Shown: positions 43,701 to 55,000 of the stretch, piece by piece
Numbering within the stretch: the first letter of the stretch is position 1
Layout of the letters: every line of letters begins with the position of its first letter
Assembly (NCBI GenBank): GCA_036794825.1
Contig: DAIRGA010000010.1
Coordinates: 84,016 to 148,015, forward strand
Direction: 5' to 3'
DNA: 64,000 nt
Origin: RZYY01 sp036794825
GTDB lineage: Bacteria > Bacteroidota > Bacteroidia > Bacteroidales > 4484-276
The notes under the pieces: model-generated
What the model saw: only the letters and a program-made list of their open reading frames with translations
What the model was told of the DNA's origin: nothing
Databases searched by the model: none
Translations under genes and position numbers: made by a program

Positions 43701-45826
43701 GCCTCGATGTAAATGGCATCGGCAGGAACAGGATCACCATACATATCGGCGATAGTTCCTGTAACTACCTGCAGTTCGTTGATGTTTGTAGTGAAGTTGA
43801 AGGCATCAAGAACAACATTTGCCGTCTGGCTGCCCTGTACTGTAAGGTTCATGAGATGATTGCCTGGCGACAAAATACCTCCGGGATAAAAATAACAGGT
43901 ATGATCGCCCGGCAGGAGGTTTATGGTTGTTACCGGCACTTCAGCATCCGGAATGGTCAGCTGGAGTGTGGCTGGCTCATCAACACTCACAAGACTTATC
44001 ATCAGCTGCATATCGGCCCAGTAAACATTATCATAACTTTCGAATTGTATTTCAAGACTACCGACTCCACCTTCTCCAAGTGTGCCCGGAAAATCGCTGT
44101 ACAAAGCTCCCTGCTCAAATGCAAAAACATGCGAAGGAGCAACAATGTTACCGAACTCACATGAGCGACCATCGCGGCCGCCCAGCGATACAGTGGCAAA
44201 TTCCTCACGGTTGTCAGGCGATGTGAGCTTCGTTGGCGGATCTATCGAAACGGTTACCTGGAAACCATCCTGGTCATAGTTGTCGTTATGCAGCCTTACT
44301 TTTCCAACACCAGTGCCTACATTGTCAATCTCCCTGTGGTTGTTGGGAGCGCTTCCGTTCCAGTTCCAGTGACGATAATCCTCCCAGCTTGTTCCGTTCC
44401 AGCGCTGTACGGAGGTATTACCACAGAAATCCACATCGGAATAGTCAAACTTTGCTGTCTTTCCGGGTGGTATGCACACCTCGTACCATGTGCAGGAGGC
44501 TGCCGGAAAATGAAGGTTCCTGGTCATACTTACCGATATGTTGTAGTTTATAAATGGTGATGTTCCCACGCTCACTGTTTCGAGGGCAAAGTCCTGCAAC
44601 GGCGCCTGAAGCATGTTGACTACAAAAATGGAAATGTCATCTCCGGGTGCCGGTGGGTTTTCGAACATGGTGTAGTTGAACTCGTATATACCCTGCCCGT
44701 TTTCAATCCTGTAAGTTATCCCGCCATTTTCGGTGGACAAAATGTCGGAAGGAAAACACCACGGATTGGCCTCGATGTAAATGGCATCGGCAGGAACAGG
44801 GTTGCCATAAAGGTCGGTAATATAGCCCGAGACCGTGTGCATTTGGAAGATATTAAGCGACATACAGTCGGTTGCAATTTCCTGGCAGGGTGGGATTGGA
44901 AAAGCAGTGATGCATAGTATAACAGATCCGTTTGCAATATCCACAGGACCGGGAAGATATGTAGGATTCGGCATACCGGGATTGGTAAAAGTGCCATCAC
45001 CAGTGGTTGTCCACATCAGTTCGGAGTAATTCATTGCATAAGAGTCGTTTATCTGGTATGCACTTCCAGCTTCTATCGCCGCATCACTACCGGCATATAC
45101 AACCGGGCACAAAATAACGCTGGTGTAGTTGCCAAAAAGATTGAAAGAGAGATTCAAATCCTCCATAGGATAACCCCATGGAACCTGAGATGCAGCTGTC
45201 CAATTGGTACAACCTATTCCAAAACCTCCTCCCGGATTTCTCCAATAGAATTCCTGGTTTAAAGTAGGCGATTCCTGTTTTCTCCAATACCATTGCCCAT
45301 GGGGTTCATAAGACATTTCTGGCTGGATACATATCCAGTAATGACCAGAATTTAAAACCAAAGGTTCAAATCCCGGAGTAGCGAGTAAATCAAAATACAA
45401 ATCTCCTTCTGGTGTTGAGAGAACCGGGAAGTCTATAAACTCCGTAAAAGGTTCCCCAGGCCCGTTACCAACAGGATTATTATTCAGAATAAAAAGATTA
45501 GCAATTTGGGCTGGTCCGCCCTCAATGCTGTATTGTCCCGAAACAGTTATTTCTTCAATCACCCAGGTCTGGCCTTCGGGAACAAAAAAATCATCGGTAG
45601 CCTGCGTTGAATGATTAGGGTAATCCGGAAATTCCTGACTTGAAATGGCTCCCTCATTTGATGGAACAGTTGACTGTTCATATAGCAGGCTTTTGGCGTC
45701 GGGAAAATTCACTGTGGTTTTGCCAGGCTTTTCAGTTAACCTGATATCCGGCTGCTGGCTAACCACAATCAGCGGTATCCACAGGAAAACCACTATAATT
45801 ATCTGAAAAATTGATTTGCTTTTCAT
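40715..45826 (-). CDS. Large T9SS-exported protein with duplicated 356-aa unit, GEVED domain and shared modules
   Basis: 1703 aa with a signal peptide (MKSKSIFQIIIVVFLWIPLI). About 80-250: jelly-roll-like region. About 252-335: one repeat like those in the 1306-aa neighbour (TTGDGTFTNPGMPNPTYLPG). About 337-1040: two copies of a unit that starts with a carboxypeptidase-regulatory-like domain (ITDLYGNPVPADAIYIEANP) and continues with RHWNWNGSAPNNHREID and a Cys-containing beta domain (DGRSCEFGNIVAPSHVFAF). Residues 343-627 and 699-983 are identical down to the DNA. About 1042-1202: GEVED domain (DYGDDPDSYLTL ... DGEVEDYKVDI). About 1207-1332: N-terminal-type THLI module. About 1333-1485: GWSG module. 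About 1512-1612: THLVAL module. From 1628: T9SS sorting domain (LSIYPNPAQGIFNISG ... RKLILN). Probably a cell-surface binding protein. Confidence 0.87.
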   Translation of the reverse strand: MKSKSIFQIIIVVFLWIPLIVVSQQPDIRLTEKPGKTTVNFPDAKSLLYEQSTVPSNEGAISSQEFPDYPNHSTQATDDFFVPEGQTWVIEEITVSGQYSIEGGPAQIANLFILNNNPVGNGPGEPFTEFIDFPVLSTPEGDLYFDLLATPGFEPLVLNSGHYWICIQPEMSYEPHGQWYWRKQESPTLNQEFYWRNPGGGFGIGCTNWTAASQVPWGYPMEDLNLSFNLFGNYTSVILCPVVYAGSDAAIEAGSAYQINDSYAMNYSELMWTTTGDGTFTNPGMPNPTYLPGPVDIANGSVILCITAFPIPPCQEIATDCMSLNIFQMHTVSGYITDLYGNPVPADAIYIEANPWCFPSDILSTENGGITYRIENGQGIYEFNYTMFENPPAPGDDISIFVVNMLQAPLQDFALETVSVGTSPFINYNISVSMTRNLHFPAASCTWYEVCIPPGKTAKFDYSDVDFCGNTSVQRWNGTSWEDYRHWNWNGSAPNNHREIDNVGTGVGKVRLHNDNYDQDGFQVTVSIDPPTKLTSPDNREEFATVSLGGRDGRSCEFGNIVAPSHVFAFEQGALYSDFPGTLGEGGVGSLEIQFESYDNVYWADMQLMISLVSVDEPATLQLTIPDAEVPVTTINLLPGDHTCYFYPGGILSPGNHLMNLTVQGSQTANVVLDAFNFTTNINELQVVTGTIADMYGDPVPADAIYIEANPWCFPSDILSTENGGITYRIENGQGIYEFNYTMFENPPAPGDDISIFVVNMLQAPLQDFALETVSVGTSPFINYNISVSMTRNLHFPAASCTWYEVCIPPGKTAKFDYSDVDFCGNTSVQRWNGTSWEDYRHWNWNGSAPNNHREIDNVGTGVGKVRLHNDNYDQDGFQVTVSIDPPTKLTSPDNREEFATVSLGGRDGRSCEFGNIVAPSHVFAFEQGALYSDFPGTLGEGGVGSLEIQFESYDNVYWADMQLMISLVSVDEPATLQLTIPDADIPVTTADLAPGETVCYFNPGGINAAGNHSMTLSLNSSSKQPASLTIDAFNFTTLVWTMFYHLDYGDDPDSYLTLGSSNGARHGGDGSLRLGNLNDFELDGLPSAGADGDDLDNQPDEDGVVFLNPIVAGENMNLKVFASAEGYLSTWLDLTGNGTFTNAGEKIFSDVLLTPGWNDLSVNITPNARVGFTYIRFRFCSTAGMNFFGYAADGEVEDYKVDIYPAGWGYIPSPVTHLILIPLNVGLNANLLNPDDILGVFYTDDAGNLNCGGATAWDGTSNQVLIANGDDVTSTGKTGFAEDEDLKWRLYSAATGTAQWIEVTYDPAFPDSDGKFTSNGLSALASFGNSYDLDIFSGWSGLSTYFIPFETDIESMFSPIDDELIILYNFSGVYWPSQNVNTLINWDTYKGHVIKVSDDITLTIAGQDLTNKTVSLASGWNLIPVFSQSSAQSLLGGLPGFVVAKGVATNEVLWPAYNITTLQILKLAKAYFVYMTQPGSITYAKGGEQTQHQSPGWVTFTPWNELAVTPSTHLVALTAESLKTLEAGDMLAALTSSGRCAGATIISASDEGELLTLFGDDPTTDSVEGFTDGELLILKCYRQSTGEVFDTEVKWEESLNHSGMFENHGLSAINSLKLEAFGIKPQPNGRLSIYPNPAQGIFNISGLDGSVDLRIFNAIGDEIVNRSVNLPVEIDLSTHPKGIYFITISVDGQTFPRKLILN
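42876..43732. repeat. 857-bp perfect direct repeat, copy 1
   Basis: Identical base for base, as far as I can compare by eye, to 43944-44800 (offset 1068). It lies wholly inside the coding sequence of the 1703-aa protein. The 211 bases between the copies and the outer flanks encode homologous but diverged protein. Confidence 0.95.
43944..44800. repeat. 857-bp perfect direct repeat, copy 2
   Basis: Second copy of the repeat at 42876-43732. The identity begins and ends abruptly: the flanking bases differ at 43943 versus 42875 and at 44801 versus 43733. Confidence 0.95.
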
Positions 45827-46009
45827 AACGATTATTGTTAATGTTAATAACTAAATAAATGAATACCAATACATTAATAGAGTTTAAATGAATGAAATGA
45901 TAAAGCAAAACAGAAGTATTCTTATCGGATTTCAGTAATTACGCTGAGATCTGGTACTGTAAATCCATCTAAAATAGAATCCGGTGATTGCGAATTTGCA
46001 GTACAGGGT

Positions 46010-49000
46010 TTAGTTGATAATCAACTTTTTGGTGAACAGATGTTTTTCGGATTTCACAATGAGAATGCAGATTCCTTTGGGCAGAGTCGAGAGGTCTATC
46101 CCTGCCGGCAGGTACATAGATTCTGACAACAACACATTTCCCAATAAATCCAGGATTTCGATATCCGTTATTTCGTTCAGCCCGGTGATTCTGATAAATC
46201 CGCTTGTTGGATTGGGGCTAACTAAAGGAACGGATAAGAGAGTATGAGCATCACTTAAAGATAAAATATCAATTCTTGTCAATGCCGACAAACCATGGGT
46301 TTCAAATGTACCTGAGTGGTTAAGGCTTTCTTCCCATTTAACCTCAAGATCGAATACTTCGCCGGTTGACTGACGATAACACTTCAAAGTAAGCGGTTCG
46401 TTGTCGGAGAATCCTTCAATTGTTTCAGTGGTAGGATCATCGCCAAAGAGGATTAGTGCTTCTCCATCTTCCGATCCTGAAATGACTGTTGCACCAGCAC
46501 AGAGACCTGCTCCATTGAAAGCAGCGATCATATCACCGGTTTGGAGTGCTTTGAGGCTTTCGGCGGTGAGGGCTACCAGGTGGGTGTTTGGGGTTGGGAT
46601 CAGATCATTCCAGGGGGTTGATGATCTTATCACCGGAACTACTGCAGAACCAGTATTTCCGCTTTTTGTAAACAGCAGGGTTCCGGGCTGGTCAGTGTTA
46701 ACAAAATACGCTTTGCCCAGCTTCATTTCTCCCAAAGTATTGATGTTATAATCCGGCCACAGGATTTCGGTATTTGCTACCCCTTTGGCAACGACAAAAC
46801 CCGGAATACTTCCAAGGGCAGCAGCTGCATCCATCTCACACCAAACCGGGATAAGGTTCCAGCCTGACTGTAAAACTATTGCGTTTTGCTGTAACTCTCT
46901 GCCATGAAGAATCAAACCAGCGTCCTGGTTCATTTTAATCACGTATCCTGAAAAAATGCTCCAGTTATTGAGAGTGTTCAGATTCTGACCTGGCCAGTAC
47001 AAACCAGAGAAATTGTATAGGATCTCCATTTCATCAGCAACAGGGCTCATCAGAGATTGAATATCGCTGTTCACTGGCTCAAGATACGACGAAACACCGC
47101 TCCAGCCGGCTGCCAGCTCCAGTGAATGTGTGGTAAGTGGCATTAGTCTGAAGTCATCGTAATAAACAAAGGTTGATTCAAGATCTCCGGAAAACAGGTT
47201 AACAGCGGCTATATTCAGTGAACCTCCGCCGCTTACACCATTCGTCCAGCTCTTTGTAACAAGATGCTGATCATCGTAATAGATTGACTGACTGTTGCTT
47301 TCGAGGTCAATCAGCGCCATGATCTTTACCCAGATGTTTTTCTTCAATGGCAGACTATTACCATCATACTGACTGATCACCAGGTTTTGATCAGGATCAA
47401 ACTGGAGTTGTGCCGACCAGTTACAGTCAATTCCAGCACAATTATACTGGTTTAACAATATGAAATACGTTGATCCACCAGCAGCATTCCCGGGGATGTA
47501 CTGCCAGGCCGAAAGTTCCCAAATTCCGGTTTCACAGCCTGCAAATTGGTGTAAAATATCATCTCCGGTTGAGTTTTCGTTACCAAGAATTTTTATTGAT
47601 TGATTGCCATAAAGGCTATTATCACCGGCTACCCTTGCCGTGGGTGATGAAGCCGATCCGCCCCACATCTCCCAATTTCCCTGTCCAACCAAATCAGAAT
47701 TTATAATGTAATCCTCAAAACCATCATGCCATTCATAACAATTGCTGTGTATTTCGACCCTGTAATCTTCCACCTCACCATCCCTGACGATTCCTTCCAT
47801 GCTGCTAATATCCAATGTACTATAGCGGAAACGGGCATAGGTGTGGCCTGGAACAGCAACGGGCGGAACATTGAATGTGAGCAGGTTTGAACCGGGTTCA
47901 AGATTTTGGTTGATAAATATCTGTTCTCCGGAATCATTCCAATCGCCATCAATATTGAAATCCATCCAGGCTGACAACTTACCGGGGTAAGATGCGATAA
48001 CCTGCAGACAAGCTGATCTGCCCGGAATCATCATCGAACAGAACGCAACACCATCTTCATCATCAAAACCTGCATAATCATCACCGGTTGCCTGTAAGTC
48101 AGAAAGACCATTTATTTCCGGATCTACCCTGTTTCCAAGGAAAATCGCAGGATTAATCATATGACTTGCCCCGTTGCCTGATTTCAGCGTTTGATAAGGT
48201 GGGTCGGGAGCGTCCCCAAAATCGAAACGAAGAATCGGATCAGCGCTGATTTTTACTTCATCAATCACTCCTGTGTAATTCATGAATCCTCCCCAGCCGC
48301 TCAATCTGCGGCCAATACCCAGGTTTGCCGTTGTGGGAGCGGGTGCATAATTCCATGGAACGGCTGTCTGTGGTTGGCCGTCAACCATCAGTCTAATGTA
48401 GCTCCCATCCCATGAAGCATAAATATGATGAAAGAGATTATCCCTTAAATCCGTAGTTCCTATTGCATCTCCGTTACCATTTGCCCCGGAGTAAATTGAC
48501 AGTCTCAGTTTCCCACTGTTCAGGTACAGCGAAAATCCACTGCTACCAGCAGCGTTGTAAGTATATTTATCAACGATGGCGTTGTAGTTGGCTGCACCCG
48601 TGGCTTTGATCCAGGCCTGTATCGAAAATGGTGCCGTTATGTTAAGACTTGAGGAGTTGGGCACAGTGATATAATTACTGCCATTGTAATTGATTGCATA
48701 ACCATAAAATCCAGATGTCCAGGAGGGATTGGTGATGTTTCCGTGATTATTGTTACCGCTGATGTCGAAAGCTGTTACCCCCTGGTTTTCATCGAAAGGC
48801 CAGGTGGCGTATGTAGCATAAGTTTCATCTGAAATCACAACACTATAATCCTCTACTTCGCCATTCAAAGCCATGCCATCGTAACTCTGTCCGGAAAAGG
48901 TACAAAACCGGAAACGGCAGAATGTTGTGTCAAGAGCGGCATTAGGTGGAACGTTGACATTGAAGGATTGTCCTCCGGCTACCAACATTACATCAGAAAA

Positions 49001-52000
49001 AATTTTCTCGCCGGCATCGTCCCAGTCGCCATCAACATTCCAGTCGCACCAGGCATTCAGGTAGCCTCCAACCGAAGCAGTAACTGCAATTTGCGCAGTT
49101 TTTCCCCTTTTCCATGAATTGTTGAAAACAATACCATCATCATCGTTGATGCCGTCGTTATCATCACCCAGCGAAGTCGAATGTGGCTGTCCGTCAGGAT
49201 CTTCGTCTATCATGCTGCCCAGGAATATGTTGTTTACTATCAGGTGTCGGGCACCATCATTCAGCAGCAGAGTTGAGTAACGAGGATCAGGGCTATCTCC
49301 AAAATCATAGCACTCCGGCAGGACAGCCTGGTCATAAAAGAATACTCCCATATCGGCAGATGTCCCGTCGGGATCAGCTGGTGAAGCTGGATTCCCAGAA
49401 TCAATGCAGGGAGATTTTGCTGAAGGAACCGGGTAGTTTGGCCATGAAAGACGGTAATTCCAAATGAGGTTGTTTTCAAATAGCGGATCAGCATTTATGT
49501 TTCCAGCCCCAACCCATCCGCCTTCAATGTCTGAATATATTGCAAGAAATGACCCGGGAGGGGCCAAGGCAATAGCCTGAGGTAAGTTACCCCATAAAAT
49601 GGTGTTGCTTGCTGTAGGAGTAGTAGCATTGTTCTGGCTGTAAATTCCACCTCCGGCGCCATTGACGGCAGTATTATCTGACAATGTTACATTTTCGAAA
49701 GAGGGTGATGAGCCGCCAAGACAATATACACCACCTCCAAGCGGTGCAGATTGCTCGCATGATGCAGTATTACCGCAGATCAGCGTTTTATGAAACGACG
49801 GATTACTTCCAATATCGCAGGTTACAGCACCGCCACCCGAATATGCTTTGCCAACGGCAGTATTATTATTTATTATACAGTTGCTAAAAGATGGATTTGA
49901 AGAACTCCTACAATAGACAGCCCCTCCACTGGCAACTTCATAACTGAATGCTTTGTTAAACCGTAAATCAACTCCATTCAGATTGGCGCCTGATTGATTG
50001 AAATAAATACCTCCACCATAGGCTGTTTCGCCAATTGCGCTGTTATCAGTGACTTCTATTCCGGTCAAAGCAGGCCCAAAGGAGGCATTATAATAAAGGC
50101 CACCTCCATTCATGGCATTGTTATTCGTTACAAGGATATTGTTAAAGGCAAAGCCGGGATTATTAAAGTTGTTGAAATAGATTCCGCCTCCGCTTCCAGC
50201 GCTGTTATTTGCAATCAAAATATTGTTGAGCTGGGGAAAAGAAGTGCCGTTGAAGTAAAGTCCTCCACCTTTTGATCCTCCTTTGTTGCCTTCAACAGGA
50301 ACATCATTCAACGTAAAACTGCAAAATGGCTCCAGGTATATCCCCCCGCCCATGGCAACAGACCGGTTTTCGTTAATGGAGCCCTGATGCATGATGATTC
50401 CGCCCGGAGAGTTGCAATAGACTCCGCCTCCGGCATTTAAGGCCATATTCAATTCAATACTTCCTTCGGTAACAGTTGGGCACAAATCTCCTTCTGTGTA
50501 AATTCCTCCTCCGTCTTCGGCTTCATTTCGATTTATGCTCAATACTGTAGCCGAAATCAGCGAATTAGTGGAACAGAGGCCTCCACCTTTCTGGCCAGCC
50601 TGATTGTGGTTTATTGCGCAATTATTGAGAGTTAAATTTGAATTGTCAGCATAAATCCCTCCACCATTTTTTCCGGCAACGTTATGGTCAATCCCGCAGT
50701 TGTGCAGTTGAACCGGTGAATTAAGGCAGTAAATCCCGCCCCCGCATGAATCCTGTACAGTAGGGCCATCCGCTTTGCCGTATTTAATCCGGCAAAAGGA
50801 TAATGAGGAATTCGCGGAATTAATAAACCTCAAACCATGCCAGCCACTGTCTTTGTTGTTTGCTGTAAAGACGATGGAATCAGCTGAACTACCCTGGGCA
50901 AGCAACTGGCCAATTACAACAAATTTATAATGACCCAGGAACAGTACCTCGGCGCCAGCCTCAATTGTAAGCGAATTACCGCCGGGAACAATAATATCAC
51001 CACCAATTACATAGGGAGCTTCAGATTTGGCCCAAGTTCCGCTTACATTCCCTCCCCGCACATAAGTTCCAGGCAATACATTGATATAGTTAGTCCTGGT
51101 TTTCGAGTTGATCGAGTCGTTGTAATCCGTTACTGTGAGCTGTACTGTATATTGACCGACATTAGGATAGGTATGTGAAGGGTGCTGAAGAGCACTGGTA
51201 CTTCCATCACCGAAATCCCAGTCCCAGTCTGTAATAATGCTGGCGCTTCCGGATGAAAGGTCTGTGAAATCCACCGTCAGCGGTTTATACCATTCGGTGG
51301 TATCGGCAGTGAAATCGGCAACCGGCGGCGCAGCCACAAGGGTAATGTAATTTTGCCTGATAATAGTGTCTTTGATAATATTGTTGTCTTCAATCACAAG
51401 CGAAACAGTGTAATTACCGCTACTGCTATACAAGTGATCAGGGTGCTGTATAGTATCGGAGGTATTGTCGCCAAAATCCCAGTACCATTTATTGATTGTA
51501 CCTGTTCCATTTTGCGACAAATCGGTAAATGCAATTGTTTTGGGGTAATATCCATACGTTGTGTCCGCTTTAAAGTTGGCTGTTGGCGGATAAAAAGTTG
51601 GCGGAACATGATCAAAGTAAAATGCACCCATATCCGCTCTTGACCCATCAGGATCGTGGGGTGAGTATGGGTCTCCGGTGTCCAGGCAGGGTGACAAAAG
51701 GGTGAGATAGTACGCCGAATCTCCTGTGAGTGAATAAAATAGTGGATCGCTGTTGATGTTACCGGTTCCGGTATAACCACCTCTGATATTGGAGTAGTTA
51801 ACATTGGAATAGCCCGGATAGTTTACGCTGACAATCTCTCCGTTATTGGAATTGTAAAAAATACAGTCATTCAAATCAACACTGGCCTGGTAATCTCCAT
51901 AAAATCCACTGCCGGAAGAATCAGCCTGATTCCAGGTGACCGTTGTGTTAGTCATTGTAATACTGGCATACTGGGCAAAAACAGCCCCTCCGTATTTCCC

Positions 52001-55000
52001 CGACTGATTTTTTGCGACAAGACATCTTTTTAATTCAGGTTTACTCCGATTAATGATAAAAATTCCTCCTCCTTTTTCAGAGGCGTCATTGTTCTCAATT
52101 CTCACGCTGTCAAAAACCGGCTGAGGGTAGTTATCTATATATCCTTCAAGATGTATAGCACCACCATATTTAGCATCATTGTCGTTGATACTTGAATTGG
52201 ACACAACCGGGTCCGCCTTTTCATAGCAATGGACTCCTCCGCCTTTTTCTGTTGCGTGGTTACTGTTTACCAATACATTACGGATGGTCGGACTTGAATT
52301 GCTGAGCGCAATTCCTCCGCCATAATCAGCGTAATTTGCATGGATAAAAGAGTTCTTGATTGAGATATCCGAGTTATTGCAATACACACCACCCCCAATA
52401 CTGGCTATGCTGGATTGAATATCGCAGTTTTCAACCGACAAACCGGAAGAATTGACACAGCAAACCGCCCCGCCACAACCATTATAGGTGTAAATCAGCG
52501 CTTCGGCTTTTCCATAGCGGAAATCACAAAAATGTAGTTTGGAACCACTCTGATTGTTCAGGTCGGTATCGAAAAACCGGATTCCATGCCAGCCCGTCAA
52601 TTTATCTTTTGGCCTGAAGGTAATCGAATCTGTTTCGGTTCCCACTGCCAGCAACTGCCCGAAAACATTGATATGGTAATGACCCATAAACTGCACATAC
52701 ACACCTTTTTTGATTGTCAGTGTTACATCTTTCTCCACCGTAACATTACCAAACACCTTTATTGTGTCAGCATCCCATGTTCTGTTTTCGGTGATATACC
52801 CTGATTCACCCTCTCCGACGATGATCAGTTTTTCTTTTGGCAGATAGTTGTGTTTGGTGGCCAGCACGCGTATCTGGTCGCCTTTTATCAGTTTTGTGTT
52901 TAGCATAATCACGGCAAGCCCATCCTGATCTGTGGTATTAAACCCAAGTAGTTTCTGCAACTGATCGGAGTAAACCGCAACTGTAAAACCCTCAGGCTCC
53001 GGGTGATTTACGTTTACTTTCACATCAATCTTCTCTACCCCTGCCACAACAAAATCTGTTGGCTCAAATGAAGTAATATCTGATGGTACATCGGTCCAGA
53101 TTTCAATTGTCGGGTCACTGAACAGATGGAATTCATCAAGGGCAATGCGCCGGTAATAAGATTTTCCATGTTTTTTTGTCATCAAATAGTTTTTTCCGGT
53201 CTGAAGTACTTCACCCATTCTGAAAAATGGGGTATCGTTGGGAACAATTGTATCGCCATGCCACCTTGTGAAATATGGCCATATAGCATTCATCCAGCCC
53301 CACACCAGACGGTCATTGTAGCCGGAAAAACTTGTCCTTGTGGATGCAATTACAATATTACTACCTCCAGTGCTATGTCTTAACCAGCTATCTGCAAAAC
53401 ATTCATTATCATCCTCTGTATCACAGCAAGGATCATCGGTTTCGTTATCAAACCAGCCGGTCTGACAATTTATTGACCAAACTACAGGTCTGTTTTCTCC
53501 ATTGTTCAGTGTATTTACATCATCTTCATCAAATCGAGGAGTTCCCCATCCGGATCTGTTTCCATGATCCCTGTGCAAAATCATGAAAATACCACTATTT
53601 ATTTTTGCCTTTATCTGGTTTGAATTTCCATTCCAGGCAAACCGAGGCTTTTGAAGTGAGAGCGGTATTTCCCTGGATCCAGTATCATTTTCAAATTTAT
53701 ATTTTTCCGCATTTGACCAATACTTTGGGAACACCTCATCAGTGTTGTTTGGGCAATCGTTTAACGTTGCATAGATCCGATTACCAACATATCCATGATT
53801 GTCAAGGTAACTGAGCACATCCTCAGATGTTTTGGCGAATCTTCGGTCTTCAACACTATCAGGTGGGAAACCCTTTTTCAAATTATCATCATAATATCCG
53901 TCCTGAAAAGCTGCAGCAACAACGAAATCATCATAATACCAGCTTACGCCTGCTGGTGTGCGTTCATACCGAATCAGCCGGTTAACGAGACTATCGGCCT
54001 GTTTTTGAGTATCCACAGACAATCTTCCATAAAAGAATTCAGGTGTATTATCGTGATAAACCGGAGGGATGATGGTCGTGTTTTCGTAATCGGCATAATA
54101 AAAATCGGTGCCTACGCGGCCATCGTCAAGAGAATCGGGATGCATGTGAATATACCACGTCGGGATAAATTCTGCATCCCCGATAAATAAAAGGTAGGAT
54201 GGCGCAGGATTCCATGTTTCGTAAGCACTATAAATTGAATCTCTTATTGTGAAAGCAGTTGCATCAATGCTCAGAACTTTGGAAACGATGCCCCGCTGGT
54301 TTTTCCATTTGGCCAGCTTATCCGCTGCGTTTTTGAAGTCGGGGTGTGTGATTATCAGCAGCTCGCAACCATTTTCGTAGTAATCTTTCCCTTCAATGTC
54401 TCTCTGCATTCTGTCGTCTGCATCAATTACAGCCTTGCCATTGGGCGCCAGATTTCTGAAATGGTTGTCGAAGTTTTTGTTTTTGAGGTTTACCGGAATT
54501 GGTTCCGGATTACCTGAAAACTGCACCGTTACTTCAAGATCATTATATATCGTAAGTACTTTTCTGACAGGATTGTACTGGTAAGGGTAAATCCAAAGAA
54601 CCGTGCAATATTGCCCCCGCATATACTGTATGGGTTCTGTTTCGGCAAAAACTCCCGGATAATCAGCGTCCTTTGAGAAAACCTCATTATTCCTTGTAAA
54701 AGGAGGGGATGATGAGCCTTCTTTATCTGATTCAGGAGGTTGTAAAGGCGGCAAAGTGATATTTGTATAAACCCGGGGGGAGCCCTCCACCACACTGATT
54801 GAGAATTGTTTTCCGTTTGGAATCAAAATCCAGCTCCCAAAACCCGGCAAATCCGGGGAACCGATTTCCAGTTCACCTCCACCCGAAAAAACAATCAACT
54901 GATACAGTTCACCATCTTTAAAAAGTTCTTGTGTCAACTGCAAAGGGGGTAACTTCACCTTTACCCTCACTTCATTGTCAGTAGCAGAAACCACATCCAC

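Noticed and set aside
42788..44560. Pairs of identical plus-strand ORFs (65-106 aa) about 1068 bases apart
   Set aside because: They are antisense shadows of the 857-bp repeat, not a duplicated small gene family.
42876..44800. 857-bp repeats as an insertion sequence
   Set aside because: No transposase, no terminal inverted repeats, and both copies encode in-frame parts of the same protein.
49300..52400. Regularly spaced short repeats that might be a CRISPR array
   Set aside because: They are degenerate codons for GGGIY beta-helix rungs in an open frame, without constant repeat or spacer lengths.
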